From the NCBI GenBank assembly GCA_944326765.1, contig CALVFE010000001.1:1-64000 (forward strand): a DNA stretch of 64,000 bases. The letters are read 5' to 3'. A program made the translations under genes and the position numbers. Numbering within the stretch: position 1 is the stretch's first letter; each line of letters begins with the position of its first letter. Positions 1 through 7,577 of the stretch are shown here, in pieces. Below the pieces are notes generated by a model that saw nothing but the letters and a program-made list of their open reading frames with translations, was not told the DNA's origin and made no database searches. This DNA comes from an uncultured Elusimicrobiales bacterium (GTDB lineage Bacteria > Elusimicrobiota > Elusimicrobia > Elusimicrobiales > Elusimicrobiaceae).

Positions 1-2
1 AA

Positions 3-77
3 TGGTGGGCAGTACAGGATTTGAACCTGTGACCTTCCGCGTGTGAGGCGGACGCGCTACCACTGCGCCAACTGCCC
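3..77 (-). tRNA. tRNA-Val (anticodon CAC), CCA end encoded
   Basis: The reverse complement folds as a full cloverleaf. The acceptor stem is GGGCAGT/ACTGCCC, the D stem GCGC/GCGC, the anticodon stem TCCGC/GCGGA with loop CTCACAC, and the T stem ACAGG/CCTGT with loop TTCAAAT. Loop positions 34-36 read CAC, which pairs with GUG valine codons. The 3' ACCA is present in the DNA (positions 3-6). It is divergent from the gene that starts at 202. Confidence 0.97.
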
Positions 78-174
78 GAAAGAGTATGTATTTATTATAT
101 CAATTTACTTTCCTGTTTGAAAAGTTTTTGTTCCCTTACCGCCACAAAACTTGTGTGCGTACCTTAAAAACCTA

Positions 175-183
175 TGCTATACT
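175..183 (+). promoter_or_regulatory. Extended -10 promoter of the muropeptide-recycling operon
   Basis: TGCTATACT is an extended -10 (TG-n-TATACT). No good -35 is visible, as is usual for this class. Transcription would start near 190, just before the SD AGAGAGG (191-197) and the ATG at 202. This excludes the longer reading frame from 151. Confidence 0.6.
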
Positions 184-201
184 AAATACAAGAGAGGTCT
201 T

Positions 202-1218
202 ATGTTTACAAAAAATTCATTGGAAAAATTCGCTCCTATTAATACCGTGTGTCTAATGATTTTGGCGGCAACGGCCGCCACCTGGGTTCTTGTTTATACA
301 AAAACAATGCTCATGCCCTTTGTGATTGCCCTTTTTATTTCTATGGTGGCCAGTACGCTGGCCGGTTGGCTGAAACAAAAATGGAAAGTCCCCTATGGGT
401 TAGGATTAATCTTAAGCTTTTTGGCCTTTTTAGCTATTATTACCCTGTCCGTACTGTTCATTTCCGGTTCGATTGAAAGTTTTGTAGCCGGCGCCGATAT
501 CTACAGTGAACGCCTCAACGACACCCTGGACTGGCTGCTGATGCACTCACAAAGATACGGAGTAAATATGAATGCGCAATTTGTGGCAGACACCGTAGCC
601 AAACTCCCCGTATTTAATATGCTTAAAAGCGTAGGAAGCACGCTCGTTTCTATTTTAACCAACCTGATGCTGATTACGCTGTTTGTCATCTTTATTTTTA
701 TGGGAAAAGCCTCAGCCGATAAACCCTCTTTGGTAGGAAACATCCAAAAACAAATTTCGTTTTATCTGCTGATTAAAATTTTCGTATCCCTCTTAGCCGC
801 CGGATTTACATGGGTAGTATTAACCGCCATCAAAGCGGAACTGGCTTCCATGTTGGCCGTATTGACGTTTGTATTGAATTTCATTCCCAATATCGGGCCG
901 TTTATTTCCACCGTTTTGCCCATGCCGGTACTGTTTTTACAATATGGGTTGGACTGGCATATTCTGCTGGCTCTTATTTTGTTGACCGCCATTCATTTCG
1001 TAATCGGTAATATCTTGGAAACGAAATGGCTCGGCAAAGGAATGGATCTTGACCCCATTGTCGTAATCGCCTGCTTGATTTTTTGGGCACTGGTTTGGGG
1101 CTTAATGGGGGCTCTTCTCGCCGTTCCGATGACCGCGATCATCAAAATAGCCCTCGAACGCAATGAAACCACCAAGCCGCTGGCGGATTTGCTGGGCGGA
1201 AAATATTCGTTTAAATAA
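202..1218 (+). CDS. AI-2E family membrane protein (putative transporter/permease)
   Basis: A 338-residue polytopic membrane protein of the AI-2E transporter (UPF0118/PerM) family. Two hydrophobic segments lie near the N terminus, a soluble stretch follows at about residues 95-150, and several membrane helices fill the C-terminal half. That half includes a LNFIPNIGPFIS stretch typical of the family. Members export autoinducer-2 or act as ion antiporters; the substrate cannot be read from sequence. ATG 202 is preferred over 151 because of the SD AGAGAGG and the promoter between them. The stop is directly followed by the ampG ATG, so this is the first gene of the recycling operon. A role in that pathway is only inferred from position. 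Confidence 0.85.
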   Translation: MFTKNSLEKFAPINTVCLMILAATAATWVLVYTKTMLMPFVIALFISMVASTLAGWLKQKWKVPYGLGLILSFLAFLAIITLSVLFISGSIESFVAGADIYSERLNDTLDWLLMHSQRYGVNMNAQFVADTVAKLPVFNMLKSVGSTLVSILTNLMLITLFVIFIFMGKASADKPSLVGNIQKQISFYLLIKIFVSLLAAGFTWVVLTAIKAELASMLAVLTFVLNFIPNIGPFISTVLPMPVLFLQYGLDWHILLALILLTAIHFVIGNILETKWLGKGMDLDPIVVIACLIFWALVWGLMGALLAVPMTAIIKIALERNETTKPLADLLGGKYSFK

Positions 1219-2562
1219 ATGAACAAAAATCCATGGTTGTATATTCCCACGCTGTATTTGGCCGAAGGATTTCCGTACATTATCATTAATACGGTTTCCA
1301 CCGTTTTATATGCCGATTTAGGGTTTTCAAACGACAAGATCGCTTTCTGGACGGGTTGGCTGTACTTGCCGTGGATTTTAAAAATGTTCTGGAGTCCGCT
1401 GGTGGATTCCCGCTCCACCAAACGCCGCTGGCTGTTGGGAGCGCAAGGGGCGCTGGCCGGGCTTTTTCTGTTACTAGCAGGATTGACGGCCGTGGAAGCG
1501 TTCCGATTTTCCGTACAAAACGGCAGCCTAAGTTTTTTTTCACTGTCTCTTTTTGGATTTTTGGCCGGGGCGTTTGCCTCGGCGACGCTGGATATTGCTA
1601 CTGATGGATACTACCTCTTGGCCTTAACCCCGGTGGAACAATCCAAATTCGTCGGAATCCGAACGATTTTTTATCGGCTGGCGATGATTCTGGGCAGCGG
1701 TATCTTGGTGGCGGCGGTAGGCATGCTGGCAAATCCGAAACCGGGCGTGTCGCTGGACTGGGTAAAATGGCCGTATAATTGGGCGCTGATGTTTTTATTT
1801 TTGACAGTATTATTTGCCGCCGCAGTAATATGGCACCAGTATATTTTGCCGAAACCGGCGGAAGACAAACCGGCCTCTTTCACGCAGGGTACGGCATGGG
1901 GAGAAGCTTTTAAAACTTATTTTACCCAAAAAAACATATTGTATATTTTGGCATTCATTTTGCCGTATCGGTTGGGAGACGCTTTCTTGGAGAAAATCGT
2001 TCCGTTGTTTTTGCTTAAACCCCAAACGGAAGGAGCCCTGGAATTAAGCGTACAAACATACGGGTTGATTAAAGGAACCCTGGGATTAGGCGCCGTTATT
2101 GTAGGAAACTTGGCCGGAGGCTGGCTGTTAGGAAAATATGGATTTAAAAAATGCATCTGGCCGTTTGCGGTCATTCTGATTTTGCCGAATTTCTTTTACG
2201 CGTATATGTCTTATATGCGGCCGCCCGTCTGGATTGTAACCGTATTAATTACTTTGGAACATTTTGGCAACGGACTGGCTTTGATGGCTTTTTCTGTATT
2301 TATGATGTATATTTCACAGGGAGCCTATAAAACATCACATTATGCCATTTCTACCGGCATTATGGCGCTGGGAATGATGGCGCCGTCTATGGCAGCCGGC
2401 TGGCTGCAAATGCGGCTGGGATATACAGCCTTCTTTGGGTTGGCCAGCCTTCTTAGCTTAGTTACACTTGCCATCGTACCCCTTTCTTTCAAAATTAAAT
2501 CTATTGAAGAAACCGAAGCCGCCTTCCGCACCCATAAACATTCTTTAGAGGACGCCTCATGA
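1219..2562 (+). CDS. ampG: AmpG-like muropeptide permease (MFS)
   Basis: A 447-residue MFS protein with about 12 hydrophobic segments and the AmpG-type N terminus (YLAEGFPY near residues 12-19, then a charged loop SRSTKRRW). AmpG carries GlcNAc-anhydroMurNAc-peptides from the periplasm into the cytoplasm. The assignment is strengthened by context: murQ, anmK and nagZ follow with overlapping starts, which together form the cytoplasmic pathway for AmpG cargo. It starts immediately after the upstream stop, and its TGA overlaps the murQ ATG (ATGA). Other sugar-importing MFS carriers are possible but less likely. Confidence 0.85.
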   Translation: MNKNPWLYIPTLYLAEGFPYIIINTVSTVLYADLGFSNDKIAFWTGWLYLPWILKMFWSPLVDSRSTKRRWLLGAQGALAGLFLLLAGLTAVEAFRFSVQNGSLSFFSLSLFGFLAGAFASATLDIATDGYYLLALTPVEQSKFVGIRTIFYRLAMILGSGILVAAVGMLANPKPGVSLDWVKWPYNWALMFLFLTVLFAAAVIWHQYILPKPAEDKPASFTQGTAWGEAFKTYFTQKNILYILAFILPYRLGDAFLEKIVPLFLLKPQTEGALELSVQTYGLIKGTLGLGAVIVGNLAGGWLLGKYGFKKCIWPFAVILILPNFFYAYMSYMRPPVWIVTVLITLEHFGNGLALMAFSVFMMYISQGAYKTSHYAISTGIMALGMMAPSMAAGWLQMRLGYTAFFGLASLLSLVTLAIVPLSFKIKSIEETEAAFRTHKHSLEDAS

Positions 2563-3455
2563 AATTAGTGAACTTAAACGCAATAGATACGGAAACCCGC
2601 AATCCGAACACCCTGCATTTAGACCGATTAACTCCGCGGCAAATCGCGCGGCGGATCAACCGGGAAGACTTTAACGCCGCCCGCGCCGTACAAACCGCCA
2701 ACAAAGAGATTGCCGCCGTTATGCTGCAAGCCGCTCAGGCGTATGCCAATCAAAAGAAAATCATTTTTATCGGAGCAGGCACCAGCGGACGGTTAGGCAT
2801 TTTGGAAGCCGTGGAATGCGTGCCTACCTTCGGCACGAAGCCTTCCCGAATCATCGGACTGATTGCCGGCGGTAAAAAAGCGGTCTTTCGTTCCCAAGAA
2901 GGCGCGGAAGACGACGCCAAACAAGGCGCTAAAGAAATTTTCCGCACTGCCAAAAAAGGAGATTTGGTCATCGGGCTGACCGCCAGCGGACGCACCCCCT
3001 ACGTTATGGGCGCCTTGGAACAAGCTCAAAAAACAGGCGCGCATACGGCGCTGATTTCCTGCAATCCGCAGGCGGTTTGTCCAACGGCTGAAATACATAT
3101 TTGCCTGCCTACCGGACCGGAGGCCCTGTGCGGTTCCACACGAATGAAAGCCGGAACAGCCACCAAAATGGCGTTAAATGCCATTACCACCGGCGCTATG
3201 ACGCTGTGCGGGAAAACTTACGGAAATTTAATGATAGACGTCCAACCCACCAACCAAAAACTGGTGGCACGGGCAGTCCGGCTTATCTGTACGGTAGCCG
3301 GAACAGACGAAAAAACGGCAGCCTCTTTGTTGGCGGCCGCCGGAAAAAATGTGAAAACGGCGGTAGTCATGCACCGCAAAAAAGTATCCAAGCAAGAAGC
3401 CGAGAAATTACTTAAAAAACAAAACGGATTTTTAACAAAGGTGATTGATGCGTAA
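2559..3455 (+). CDS. murQ: N-acetylmuramic acid 6-phosphate etherase
   Basis: A 298-residue SIS-domain enzyme that cleaves the lactyl ether of MurNAc-6-phosphate to give GlcNAc-6-phosphate and lactate. The family signature GAGTSGRLGILEAVEC and the following PTFGT are present at about residues 71-92, and a second SIS motif LTASGRTPYV follows. A C-terminal helical part completes the usual length (E. coli MurQ is 298). The ATG overlaps the ampG stop, with SD AGAGGA upstream. It acts after AnmK, which is encoded next. Confidence 0.96.
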   Translation: MKLVNLNAIDTETRNPNTLHLDRLTPRQIARRINREDFNAARAVQTANKEIAAVMLQAAQAYANQKKIIFIGAGTSGRLGILEAVECVPTFGTKPSRIIGLIAGGKKAVFRSQEGAEDDAKQGAKEIFRTAKKGDLVIGLTASGRTPYVMGALEQAQKTGAHTALISCNPQAVCPTAEIHICLPTGPEALCGSTRMKAGTATKMALNAITTGAMTLCGKTYGNLMIDVQPTNQKLVARAVRLICTVAGTDEKTAASLLAAAGKNVKTAVVMHRKKVSKQEAEKLLKKQNGFLTKVIDA

Positions 3456-4536
3456 ATTTGCATTGGGTTTAATGAGCGGCACCAGCGCAGACGGATTAAC
3501 CGTCTGCGCCGTGCGCCTGCACCCATTTCGCGTGCTTCATTTCAAAAATTACTCCTATCCGCGCCCGCTTCAACATAAATTGCTCCATGCTTTTTCCATG
3601 CGGGCGGCAGAACTGTCCGCCCTCCATTTTGAGCTGGGCAAAAGATATGCGAAAACCGTTCAAAAATTTTTAAAAGAATTTCATCTTTCCGTTCAAGATT
3701 TACAGGTAATCGGTTCGCACGGGCAAACCGTGTACCACGGGCCGCACGACCGCATTCCCAATACCCTGCAAATCGGAGAACCTTCTTTTTTAGCCGCCAT
3801 GACCGGAAAACCCGTCGTGTCAGATTTCCGTTCCAAAGATATCGCGCTAGGCGGCGAAGGCGCGCCCCTGATTCCTTTTTTTGACGAATATATTTGGGGG
3901 AAAAAAGAGCCGAAAATCCTTTTAAACATAGGAGGTATTTCCAATTTTTCGGTAGTGGGCAAGGGAATCCAAACTTTTGGATTTGACGCCGGCCCGGGCA
4001 ATACGCTGATCGATTTGGCCTGTGTAGAGCAGCTGCATCGCCCGTTGGACAAAAACGGACAAACCGCTGCCCGCGGTACGCCGAATAAACAGCTCGTTCA
4101 AAAACTGCTGCGGCAAAAGTACTTCTTGCAAAAACCTCCCAAGAGTCTGGATAAAAACGCGTTTGGAGAGAACTATTTAAATCGTTTTTTCCCGATTGAC
4201 TCTTTCAACACCCCTGCAGACCGGTTGGCCACCCTCACCTGGTTCACAGCGGCGGCTATTGCGCAGGCTGTCACCCTTTTTGTTCCGGTTGACTGGCAGA
4301 AAGAGCTGGTCGTTTCGGGCGGAGGCTGCTACAACAAAACGTTATTGGGGTATTTAAAAGAATTACTGCCCGCTTTACGGATTGTCACCTCGCTGGACTA
4401 CGGAATAGATCCGCAAGCCAAAGAAAGCGCCGCCTTTGCCCTGTTCGCGTGGCTGAGCTTGGATAAAAAAATCAATCATTGTGCGCGCGCGACGGGAGCC
4501 GCTTACGACAGCGTATTGGGAAAAATTACCTTATGA
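3448..4536 (+). CDS. anmK: Anhydro-N-acetylmuramic acid kinase
   Basis: A 362-residue AnmK. The protein phosphorylates 1,6-anhydroMurNAc while opening the anhydro ring, giving MurNAc-6-phosphate for MurQ. Visible signatures are GLMSGTSADGL at the N terminus, IGSHGQTVYHGP, LLNIGGISN and GFDAGPGNTLID, all typical of the ASKHA-fold kinase. Length matches the family (about 370). The ATG lies inside the end of murQ (8-base overlap). A TTG three bases upstream is also open but less likely. Confidence 0.96.
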   Translation: MRKFALGLMSGTSADGLTVCAVRLHPFRVLHFKNYSYPRPLQHKLLHAFSMRAAELSALHFELGKRYAKTVQKFLKEFHLSVQDLQVIGSHGQTVYHGPHDRIPNTLQIGEPSFLAAMTGKPVVSDFRSKDIALGGEGAPLIPFFDEYIWGKKEPKILLNIGGISNFSVVGKGIQTFGFDAGPGNTLIDLACVEQLHRPLDKNGQTAARGTPNKQLVQKLLRQKYFLQKPPKSLDKNAFGENYLNRFFPIDSFNTPADRLATLTWFTAAAIAQAVTLFVPVDWQKELVVSGGGCYNKTLLGYLKELLPALRIVTSLDYGIDPQAKESAAFALFAWLSLDKKINHCARATGAAYDSVLGKITL

Positions 4537-5948
4537 ATATCAACCGTTTAGTACACCCGGGGTTTTGGTTTGGGAAGACCCATCAAGAAGACGCGCTCCA
4601 GTTAGCGCGTATGGGCGTGGGCGGTTTTTGTCTTTACGGCGGCACCCGTACGGAAGTGGCGCGGCTGACGCACGCGTTGCGGGCGGCGTCGCCCCATAAA
4701 CGAATTTTGATTTCCGCCGACTATGAAGACGGCCTGGGGCGCTGGCTGCCTGATGCCGAGTTGCTGCCGTCGAATATGGCTTTGGGTGCAGCAAATGACG
4801 AAACTTTGGCGTACGAAAAAGGGCTGATTACCGCTCGACAAGCCAAAAGCCTGGGCGTGGATTGGGTGTTTGCGCCGGTTGCAGATTTAGCCAACCACCC
4901 GGATAATCCCATCGTCAACACTCGTTCTTTTGGAGCGGATCCGGAACAAGTAACCCGCTTAGCCGGTGCTTTTATGGACGGGCTTTCCGAAGGCGGCGTC
5001 TTAAACAGTTTAAAACATTTTCCGGGGCATGGAAACACCGCCACGGACTCCCACCTGGCACTGTCGGTGCTGCTCTCGACCAAACAACATATTTTAACCC
5101 ATGAACTGATCCCGTTTAAAAAGCTGCTTTCCAAAGCGGATTGCGTTATGGTGGGACACTTGCTGGTGCCGGCGTGGGACGAGCAATATCCCGCCTCCAT
5201 GTCTAAAGAAATAATCGGAAATCTGCTGCAAAAAGAAATGTCCTTCCCCGGCTGCATATGCACCGATGCTTTGTGTATGAAAGCGTTGGGTAACGAAAAG
5301 CAAGCCGCGCTCGCGGCTTTTTTGGCGGGCGCACATATTTTGCTCGTACCCGAGAAACCTTTTGAATTGCTTGAGTTTTTAAATCAACAAACGCTTCCGG
5401 CCGATCAAATAACCCATGCCCTGCAAATTCAAAATTTGCTTTGCGCCCGCGCGGACGAAGTTCCCTCTCTGCCCGAGGAAGAGGCTTTTGCCTCTACGGA
5501 TTTTGCAGCCCGTACCGCCTGTAAAGCGCTTACCCTGCTGGGCACGCCTCTTTGGGTAAAACCAGGCGATACGCTGTATTATGTATCGGTGGGGAATGAT
5601 GAACATCTTTCCGAAAACCCCTTCCTACAAACCCTCTGCCAAAAAGGCGTTCGCGTGCGCCCATTTGAAGGAACGGCGGAAAAAGCAGTCGTTTTATGCT
5701 GGAGGCGCTATCAGGCGGCCAAAGGAAAAATCGGATTAGACGAAGCGGAACTTTCATTCGCGCGCGCCGTATTGCAACACAGCAAACAGAATCTGGTAAT
5801 CAGTCTTTCCAATCCTTGGATTACCCAACACCTGCCCTGTAATGGCAAATTATTTACGTTTAGCCCCGCGCCGGTTTTTCAGCAAGCGGCCGCGGAAGTA
5901 TTATTAGGCAACCTGACGCCAAAAGGGAAAATGCCTGTTTTATTATGA
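4533..5948 (+). CDS. nagZ: Beta-N-acetylhexosaminidase, GH3 NagZ type, with extra C-terminal domain
   Basis: A GH3 enzyme that removes GlcNAc from GlcNAc-anhydroMurNAc(-peptide). The NagZ catalytic loop KHFPGHG is at residues 161-167 with DSH at about 172-174, and the likely nucleophile is Asp245 in CTDALCM. At 471 residues it is about 130 longer than E. coli NagZ; the extra C-terminal part resembles the alpha/beta sandwich of two-domain GH3 enzymes. Start ATG 4533 overlaps the anmK stop (ATGA); the frame is open upstream to 4479 but that lies inside anmK. No signal peptide, so it is cytoplasmic. It ends back to back with the next minus-strand gene, with no gap. Confidence 0.93.
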   Translation: MNINRLVHPGFWFGKTHQEDALQLARMGVGGFCLYGGTRTEVARLTHALRAASPHKRILISADYEDGLGRWLPDAELLPSNMALGAANDETLAYEKGLITARQAKSLGVDWVFAPVADLANHPDNPIVNTRSFGADPEQVTRLAGAFMDGLSEGGVLNSLKHFPGHGNTATDSHLALSVLLSTKQHILTHELIPFKKLLSKADCVMVGHLLVPAWDEQYPASMSKEIIGNLLQKEMSFPGCICTDALCMKALGNEKQAALAAFLAGAHILLVPEKPFELLEFLNQQTLPADQITHALQIQNLLCARADEVPSLPEEEAFASTDFAARTACKALTLLGTPLWVKPGDTLYYVSVGNDEHLSENPFLQTLCQKGVRVRPFEGTAEKAVVLCWRRYQAAKGKIGLDEAELSFARAVLQHSKQNLVISLSNPWITQHLPCNGKLFTFSPAPVFQQAAAEVLLGNLTPKGKMPVLL

Positions 5949-6959
5949 TTAAGGAAAAATAAACTGCGCATCAAACCCGCTCATGCGAGCCCATTTTTTG
6001 TCCTTCCACACCAACAAACCGGGACGCGCCTGTTGAAAATGATTCCACCGATGAAATAAGAAATCGCGCGTATTGCGAACAGAAGTCATACTAACGGAAA
6101 AAACTTCTTCTTCCGGCAACGCGTTTGCCAAGGAATAGCGCCAATCGTATGCCGCGGCCAGCGGAGAAACAAAGAGAAAGAAAACCGCTTCGGGATCATA
6201 TTGCCGCCATTGCGCCAACCGACGCCGAATATGAAAACCGCGCACCGCTTCGGCGGCGGGGAGTTCTTGGGAAGACAAAATTAAATTAGAATTGTCTTGT
6301 TTAAAATAACCTTCCTCTTTGACGGAAGGATCTCCTATGCCGGCTATCGCAAACCCATCTTTCACAAAAGAACGGATAAAACTCTTATGGCGGGGCGCGG
6401 CCGTAAATTCGGAAGCGAACCGAATCCCCGTATCGGGCAGATATTCCGCCAAGATAATAATCCGGCGCTGCGGAAACACCTGTTGATATCGCGTTACTAT
6501 TTTTTTAAATGCCGCGGCGGCTTGCACATCTTCCGCCCGACCTCCGCATAAAACGAAACGAACCGATTCCTGTATGCCACGTGCAAAATCAATCGGTACG
6601 TTTGTAAAGACAGAGATCAGTCCAGCCGGCAAATGCGCTTGTCTTTTAAAAAAATCCAACTGTTGTACTCGAAGCGTTTGGTCTTTGAGCAGCAGCCGAT
6701 TGCTCATCACCGCCCAAGCTTCCAAACGTTCTGAAAGAGCCGGCGCCACTGGAGAGATCCGCCCGTTTAACCACAAACGCATTCCTTCCTGCTCTACCGT
6801 CATACGTTGCCGCGCCTGCAACAAGGCCGTTCGGCTGGCCGCCAGCGACGGATTTCCCGGTTTTGCCAATGCTTTTTGGGCGCCTTCCCACGCTTTTTGC
6901 CACGTCTGGGCGGAAAGACAAATCGGCCAAAATAAAAACAAAAATAAAAATTTTCTCAT
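5949..6959 (-). CDS. Secreted protein of unknown function
   Basis: A 336-residue protein with a clear signal peptide (MRKFLFLFLFWPICLSAQ) and no domain I can name with confidence. The mature part starts with a helical region of about 100 residues. An alpha/beta-like part follows, with RRIIILAEYLPDTG near the middle, and the C terminus is rich in aromatic residues. The frame is open upstream to 7019, but that extension crosses the terminator at 7016-7041. ATG 6959 is followed at once by the signal peptide, so I chose it. No SD is visible; a TATATA box at 6966-6971 is so close that the transcript may be leaderless. Confidence 0.75.
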   Translation of the reverse strand: MRKFLFLFLFWPICLSAQTWQKAWEGAQKALAKPGNPSLAASRTALLQARQRMTVEQEGMRLWLNGRISPVAPALSERLEAWAVMSNRLLLKDQTLRVQQLDFFKRQAHLPAGLISVFTNVPIDFARGIQESVRFVLCGGRAEDVQAAAAFKKIVTRYQQVFPQRRIIILAEYLPDTGIRFASEFTAAPRHKSFIRSFVKDGFAIAGIGDPSVKEEGYFKQDNSNLILSSQELPAAEAVRGFHIRRRLAQWRQYDPEAVFFLFVSPLAAAYDWRYSLANALPEEEVFSVSMTSVRNTRDFLFHRWNHFQQARPGLLVWKDKKWARMSGFDAQFIFP

Positions 6960-7015
6960 TCGTTTTATATAGATTAAAAGAGGTTCTGCAAGAAATATTC
7001 TCCTGATTCCTAAGA

Positions 7016-7045
7016 ACAAAAACTCCGTTTGCCGCGGAGTTTTTT
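7016..7045 (-). terminator. Terminator after guaD (stem works on both strands)
   Basis: Stem AACTCCG (7021-7027) / CGGAGTT (7035-7041) with a 7-base loop. On the minus strand it is followed by TTTTTGTTC, which ends the long dnaX-recR-comEC-guaD operon. Confidence 0.8.
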
Positions 7046-7053
7046 GGAAAAAT

Positions 7054-7542
7054 TTAATAAACTATTTTGTCAGATTTTTGTTTCCATTTTTCAAACGGTT
7101 CATTCCTGTTGTCCACCGCGACACAAAAAGTTTTCAGCGAGCGTTTTTCCACCGGAAGCGGAACCTCCCGGTAAATAAATTCATCATCAAAGCCATATTT
7201 GGCCGCCGTAAAGCGGTCAGCCGCGAAAAACAAAGCTTTCGGACGCGCCCAATAAATAGCTCCCAAACACATCGGGCAAGGCTCACAAGAAGAATAAATC
7301 ACGCAATCTTTCAATTCGAATGTGCCTAATTTCTTGCACGCTTTGCGAATGGCATCCACTTCCGCATGACGGGTGGGATCATTGGAGGAAGTAACTTGGT
7401 TACAGCCGCGCGCAATAATTTTTCCATCTTTCACAATGACCGCGCCAAACGGGCCGCCCTTACCGCCGGACATGCCTTTTTCAGCCAGCTTAATAGCTTC
7501 TTGCAAAAATTTTTTATGCTGTTTCAGTTCGTCTTGTTCCAT
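7054..7542 (-). CDS. guaD: Guanine deaminase, cytidine-deaminase-fold
   Basis: A 162-residue zinc deaminase. The CDA motifs are HAEVDAI (His59, catalytic Glu61) and PCPMC (Cys89, Cys92), giving the zinc site. The surrounding sequence (SNDPTRHAEV, CEPCPMCLGAIYWARPKA, GFDDEFIY) closely follows B. subtilis GuaD rather than TadA, and the length matches GuaD. It converts guanine to xanthine for purine salvage. It is the last gene of the operon that includes comEC, which is suggestive because ComEC-type uptake can feed nucleobase salvage; that link is inference. tRNA adenosine deaminase is the main alternative. Confidence 0.88.
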   Translation of the reverse strand: MEQDELKQHKKFLQEAIKLAEKGMSGGKGGPFGAVIVKDGKIIARGCNQVTSSNDPTRHAEVDAIRKACKKLGTFELKDCVIYSSCEPCPMCLGAIYWARPKALFFAADRFTAAKYGFDDEFIYREVPLPVEKRSLKTFCVAVDNRNEPFEKWKQKSDKIVY

Positions 7543-7577
7543 CCTATTTCCCTCCCCCGATTGCTTTCTTATTATAG

